From positions 11,218,790 through 11,282,789 of the forward strand of contig JAKZAN010000002.1 of the NCBI GenBank assembly GCA_023053545.1: a DNA stretch of 64,000 nt, in the 5' to 3' direction. The translations under genes were made by a program, and so were the position numbers. Numbering within the stretch: the first letter of the stretch is position 1; each line of letters opens with the position of its first letter. Positions 61,683 to 64,000 of this stretch are shown here, piece by piece. This stretch comes from Lepidurus packardi. Its lineage: Eukaryota > Arthropoda > Branchiopoda > Notostraca > Triopsidae. The notes beneath the pieces are model-generated. The model worked only from the letters and a program-made list of their open reading frames with translations, searched no databases and had not been told where the DNA came from.

Positions 61683-63286
61683 ATGGAGCCCGGGTTGGCC
61701 TTAGTTTGTGCCGTGCAAGTACTGCTATTACTGCTCGTAATAGTCGCATTGGTGATGTACTTGAGTCGCAATCTGCGGTGCCGGTCACGTACCGAAGTGG
61801 ACGCTAAAACAGTTTTGGTGCTAAGTTGTGACTCTTTACCCGGCTATCACATAGCCAAGTACCTTGATCAATTAGGACTACGTGTTATTGCTGCCTGCAC
61901 AGATTCCAATAGTTCGCTAGCTCTTCGCTTGCATTCGGACATGTCTCCAAAATTAAAATTAATTTCTTGGAATGCCCATGCAGAAACAGACGTCGCGACA
62001 GCTCTCAAGCTTGTTCAAGAAAGTATTCCGCCTGCAGAGAAAGGTATGTACGGTTCACACAAAAAAGAAAGAAAGGAAAAGGATTGTACACATAATAAAT
62101 TAACGACTCTATTGTTAAACCAAACTCGACTTTTGTCATTTCAACGATTGTTGGAAAGAAAGGCTCACGTGGGCGTTGTTATTTTCCTTTCCCACGTAAA
62201 AAACAATCAACTCCTCCCTTCCGACAACAAACGCATATCACTTTCCCTCTGCCATGTCCTATTCTGTTGGCTGGACAGGACACTACGAAATAACGACAAT
62301 ATAATTAGAAAGTGTTTCCGCGGGGAACGACTATACAGGTTCCCAGCCGTGTACTTAGTTAACCACATGAGCATATGTTAAAACCACAAATGAAAGAATC
62401 CGTGAGAAGACCTTTCATTCAGGGCTTTACCCTTAGGTTTGCTATGTTATAAGAAACAAGCCCAAGGATAAGCTTATTGAATGAATTTCGTAACTTAAGC
62501 AGCTTTAGGTGCCAGGACAGTTCACCGTTGCGTTCCAAAGAGCAATGAGCATGAAAGCTGTTATTTTAATGCTTTTTTGTATCCTTGACCAGGTTTGTGG
62601 GCATTGGTTTTGCCTATAGCAGCTCATGGATCCGTTCAAGCAAAGTTTGAGAACCAGGCTTGGTCCGAGTGGCAGCAAGCTTTGCATACGAATGTGGTCG
62701 AACCACTCCGAGCGATCCACGCCTGTATCCCGCTTCTGAAACGCCGCCAAGGTTCGCCGTTTCGCTTATGGGCACCTATATAAAGTTACCGTATTTAATA
62801 CGTAGTAAGTTTATGAATGTAGGTCGGGTCATTACGTTAAGTGAAGAAATTAGAGGCCGTGTTGGTATGTCCATGGACTGTGTAGCCAACGGTGCAATGC
62901 AAGGATTGCAATCTAGTCTCCGCCAAGAACTTGCTGGCATGCAATGGTCGCACGTGCATTGGACATGGGACGATGGAGAGGACTGTACCAAGTACGTCAA
63001 TATTTTCTAAAGATCTCGTATCATCCTGTAACTGTGCACTTTCAAAAGTCATGCTTTGAGTTCAGACTCGTTTCTAATCACAGGCTTTTCATCTAACAGA
63101 AACGCAGAAAACACACGCGAGCAACTGCCCCAGTACTTCGAAGCTATCACGGAAGATTTCGTATTGAGTGTCAATCCGTACAAAACCTACAAAGCGGTTC
63201 CTCCGTGGTGTCGACAATTGGAAATCGCCCGGAAGATATCTTCGCAGAAATACAAAGACAAGCTGGCCCATATCATGCAAGTGTAA
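61683..63286 (+). CDS. SDR-family protein, retinol/17-beta-hydroxysteroid dehydrogenase-like, catalytically degenerate
   Basis: Predicted 291 aa in four exons: 61683-62043, 62593-62751, 62823-62991 and 63100-63286 (876 nt). The N-terminal TM anchor (VQVLLLLLVIVALVMYL) is as in membrane RDH/HSD17B6-type SDRs. Family framework remains: CDS-x-x-GYHIAKYLDQLGLRVIAAC, GLWALV, NVVEPLRAIHACIPLLKRRQGRVI and SLRQEL. But the working residues are gone: cofactor TGxxxGxG reads LSCDSLPG, NNAG reads LPIA, and catalytic YxxxK aligns with DCVAN (Tyr to Asp, Lys to Asn). The PG motif after the catalytic helix is also lost (WDDGED). Frames and splice sites are intact over four exons, so the gene appears maintained and probably encodes a pseudo-enzyme with a binding or scaffold role. 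The protein is also slightly short for the family (about 317 aa). Confidence 0.82.
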
Positions 63287-63832
63287 ACCGGATAATATTC
63301 CTTGGAAAGAAGAGACAACCTCTAGTTCTTATACTTTTGCCACTATTTAATAACCAATGTATTTTTTCTTCTTTTCTTTGCAAAACGATTTAACAAACCT
63401 AACAAAGAGTTCTGCTCTACCTGGGATTTTTAAAAAGGCACATCTTGATACAACATCTATCGCTCACGCACTCTAAACAAAATCAGGAAGAACATGTTGA
63501 CAAATTTTGGCTGCGAAATACACACCTGTCCAAAAGAACATGATTGCACTTGTGTACAAAGAATAACAAATATGATCAACCATATTACCCAAGATACTAC
63601 AAGAGTACAAAAAGGCAGCTAGTATGGTCAAAACCGGGCATAAGTTACACTTTAACAGTCACCGATCAAATCTCGCCTGGACCTACGGTTCAGTAAGGCA
63701 CTTTTGTTTATCTATCAAAAGCACTAGAATTAGCTTTACTAATTCAAACAAATAGTCGCTAAAAGCGTAAAACAATACCACTACACAGAAAAGTGAGTAA
63801 AACAAAAACAAAAGTTCTAACAGGGTTAAAAT
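63287..63832. other. Convergent 3' region
   Basis: About 0.55 kb between the SDR stop and the stop of the opposite-strand gene at the window edge. AT-rich, no coding sequence. Confidence 0.5.
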
Positions 63833-63998
63833 TTAAGACGGATCTGGTTTGCCTGACATGGCATTAAGAGCATCAAGTTCCTTAATGGTACGTGAAATGC
63901 TGTCCGCGCCATCGAATTCTGTGCCCGACAGGAGTCCAGACAGGGACAAATCCGTCAATTCCATGCTGAAAGCCGAAGGCGCGTGATGGTTGTAATTG
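63833..63998 (-). CDS. C-terminal end of an unrecognised gene (cut by window edge)
   Basis: An open minus-strand frame enters from beyond 64000 and ends at TAA 63835-63833. It encodes about 54 residues, NYNHHAPSAFSMELTDLSLS followed by GLLSGTEFDGADSISRTIKE and LDALNAMSGKPDPS. It looks like a real C-terminus (acidic/amphipathic, free of low-complexity), but no family is recognised. An acceptor could still lie inside the segment. Confidence 0.5.
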   Translation of the reverse strand, partial: NYNHHAPSAFSMELTDLSLSGLLSGTEFDGADSISRTIKELDALNAMSGKPDPS

Positions 63999-64000
63999 TT

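Overview
This is a 64 kb piece of an animal nuclear genome, almost certainly from an arthropod. The evidence is spliced protein genes with short GT-AG introns (often 50-100 bp), several chitin-binding cuticle/matrix proteins of the CPAP/obstructor type (arthropod-specific), and an insect/crustacean-type FMRFamide-receptor-like GPCR. The compact introns would suit a small-genome crustacean such as a branchiopod, but this is inference. No virus-like element, CRISPR array or operon was seen.

Layout. 0.4-4.7 kb: a cluster of chitin-binding type-2 (CBM14) genes, two CPAP3-like genes in tandem on the minus strand and a two-domain relative on the plus strand that has lost its third domain. 4.9-5.1 kb: a small hAT-type MITE with an 8-bp target duplication. 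6.9-15.8 kb: a neuropeptide GPCR with a 5.8-kb first intron. 15.8-21.4 kb: gene-poor. 21.4-23.4 kb: another CPAP3 gene with two alternative last exons. 23.9-27.1 kb (-): golgin GM130. 27.8-34.1 kb (+): neuropathy target esterase/Swiss cheese with a duplicated active-site exon. 34.6-36.9 kb (-): folylpolyglutamate synthase, head-to-head with MKK7/hemipterous at 37.0-40.3 kb (+). 40.3-44.6 kb: gene-poor, with a retroposed fragment of U2 snRNA. 44.6-47.2 kb (+): an alpha-type nicotinic receptor subunit with an unusual pore lining. 47.2-50.5 kb: gene-poor, with a tRNA-like relic. 50.5-52.7 kb: three small genes, a MIF/D-dopachrome tautomerase, ALKBH6 and (opposite strand) RNase H2 subunit C. 53.4-59.7 kb (-): a winged-eye/TNRC18/BAHCC1-type BAH-domain chromatin protein. 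61.7-63.3 kb (+): a short-chain dehydrogenase whose catalytic and cofactor motifs are gone. 63.8 kb to the edge (-): the C-terminus of an unrecognised gene.

Most exon structures were checked by hand for splice sites and reading phase. For GM130, NTE, FPGS, MKK7, nAChR, ALKBH6, RNASEH2C, DDT, winged eye, SDR, the GPCR and three of the four CPAP genes the summed exon length is a multiple of three. The exception is the CPAP3 gene at 1.9-3.1 kb, which has one extra base in its signal-peptide exon. The genes do not form one pathway. They are ordinary neighbours, with local themes of cuticle/chitin matrix and neuronal signalling. The most notable observations are the alternative catalytic exons of NTE, the pseudo-enzyme SDR, the CPAP domain loss, the U2 fragment with its 15-bp target duplication, and the nicotinic subunit lacking the pore glutamate.
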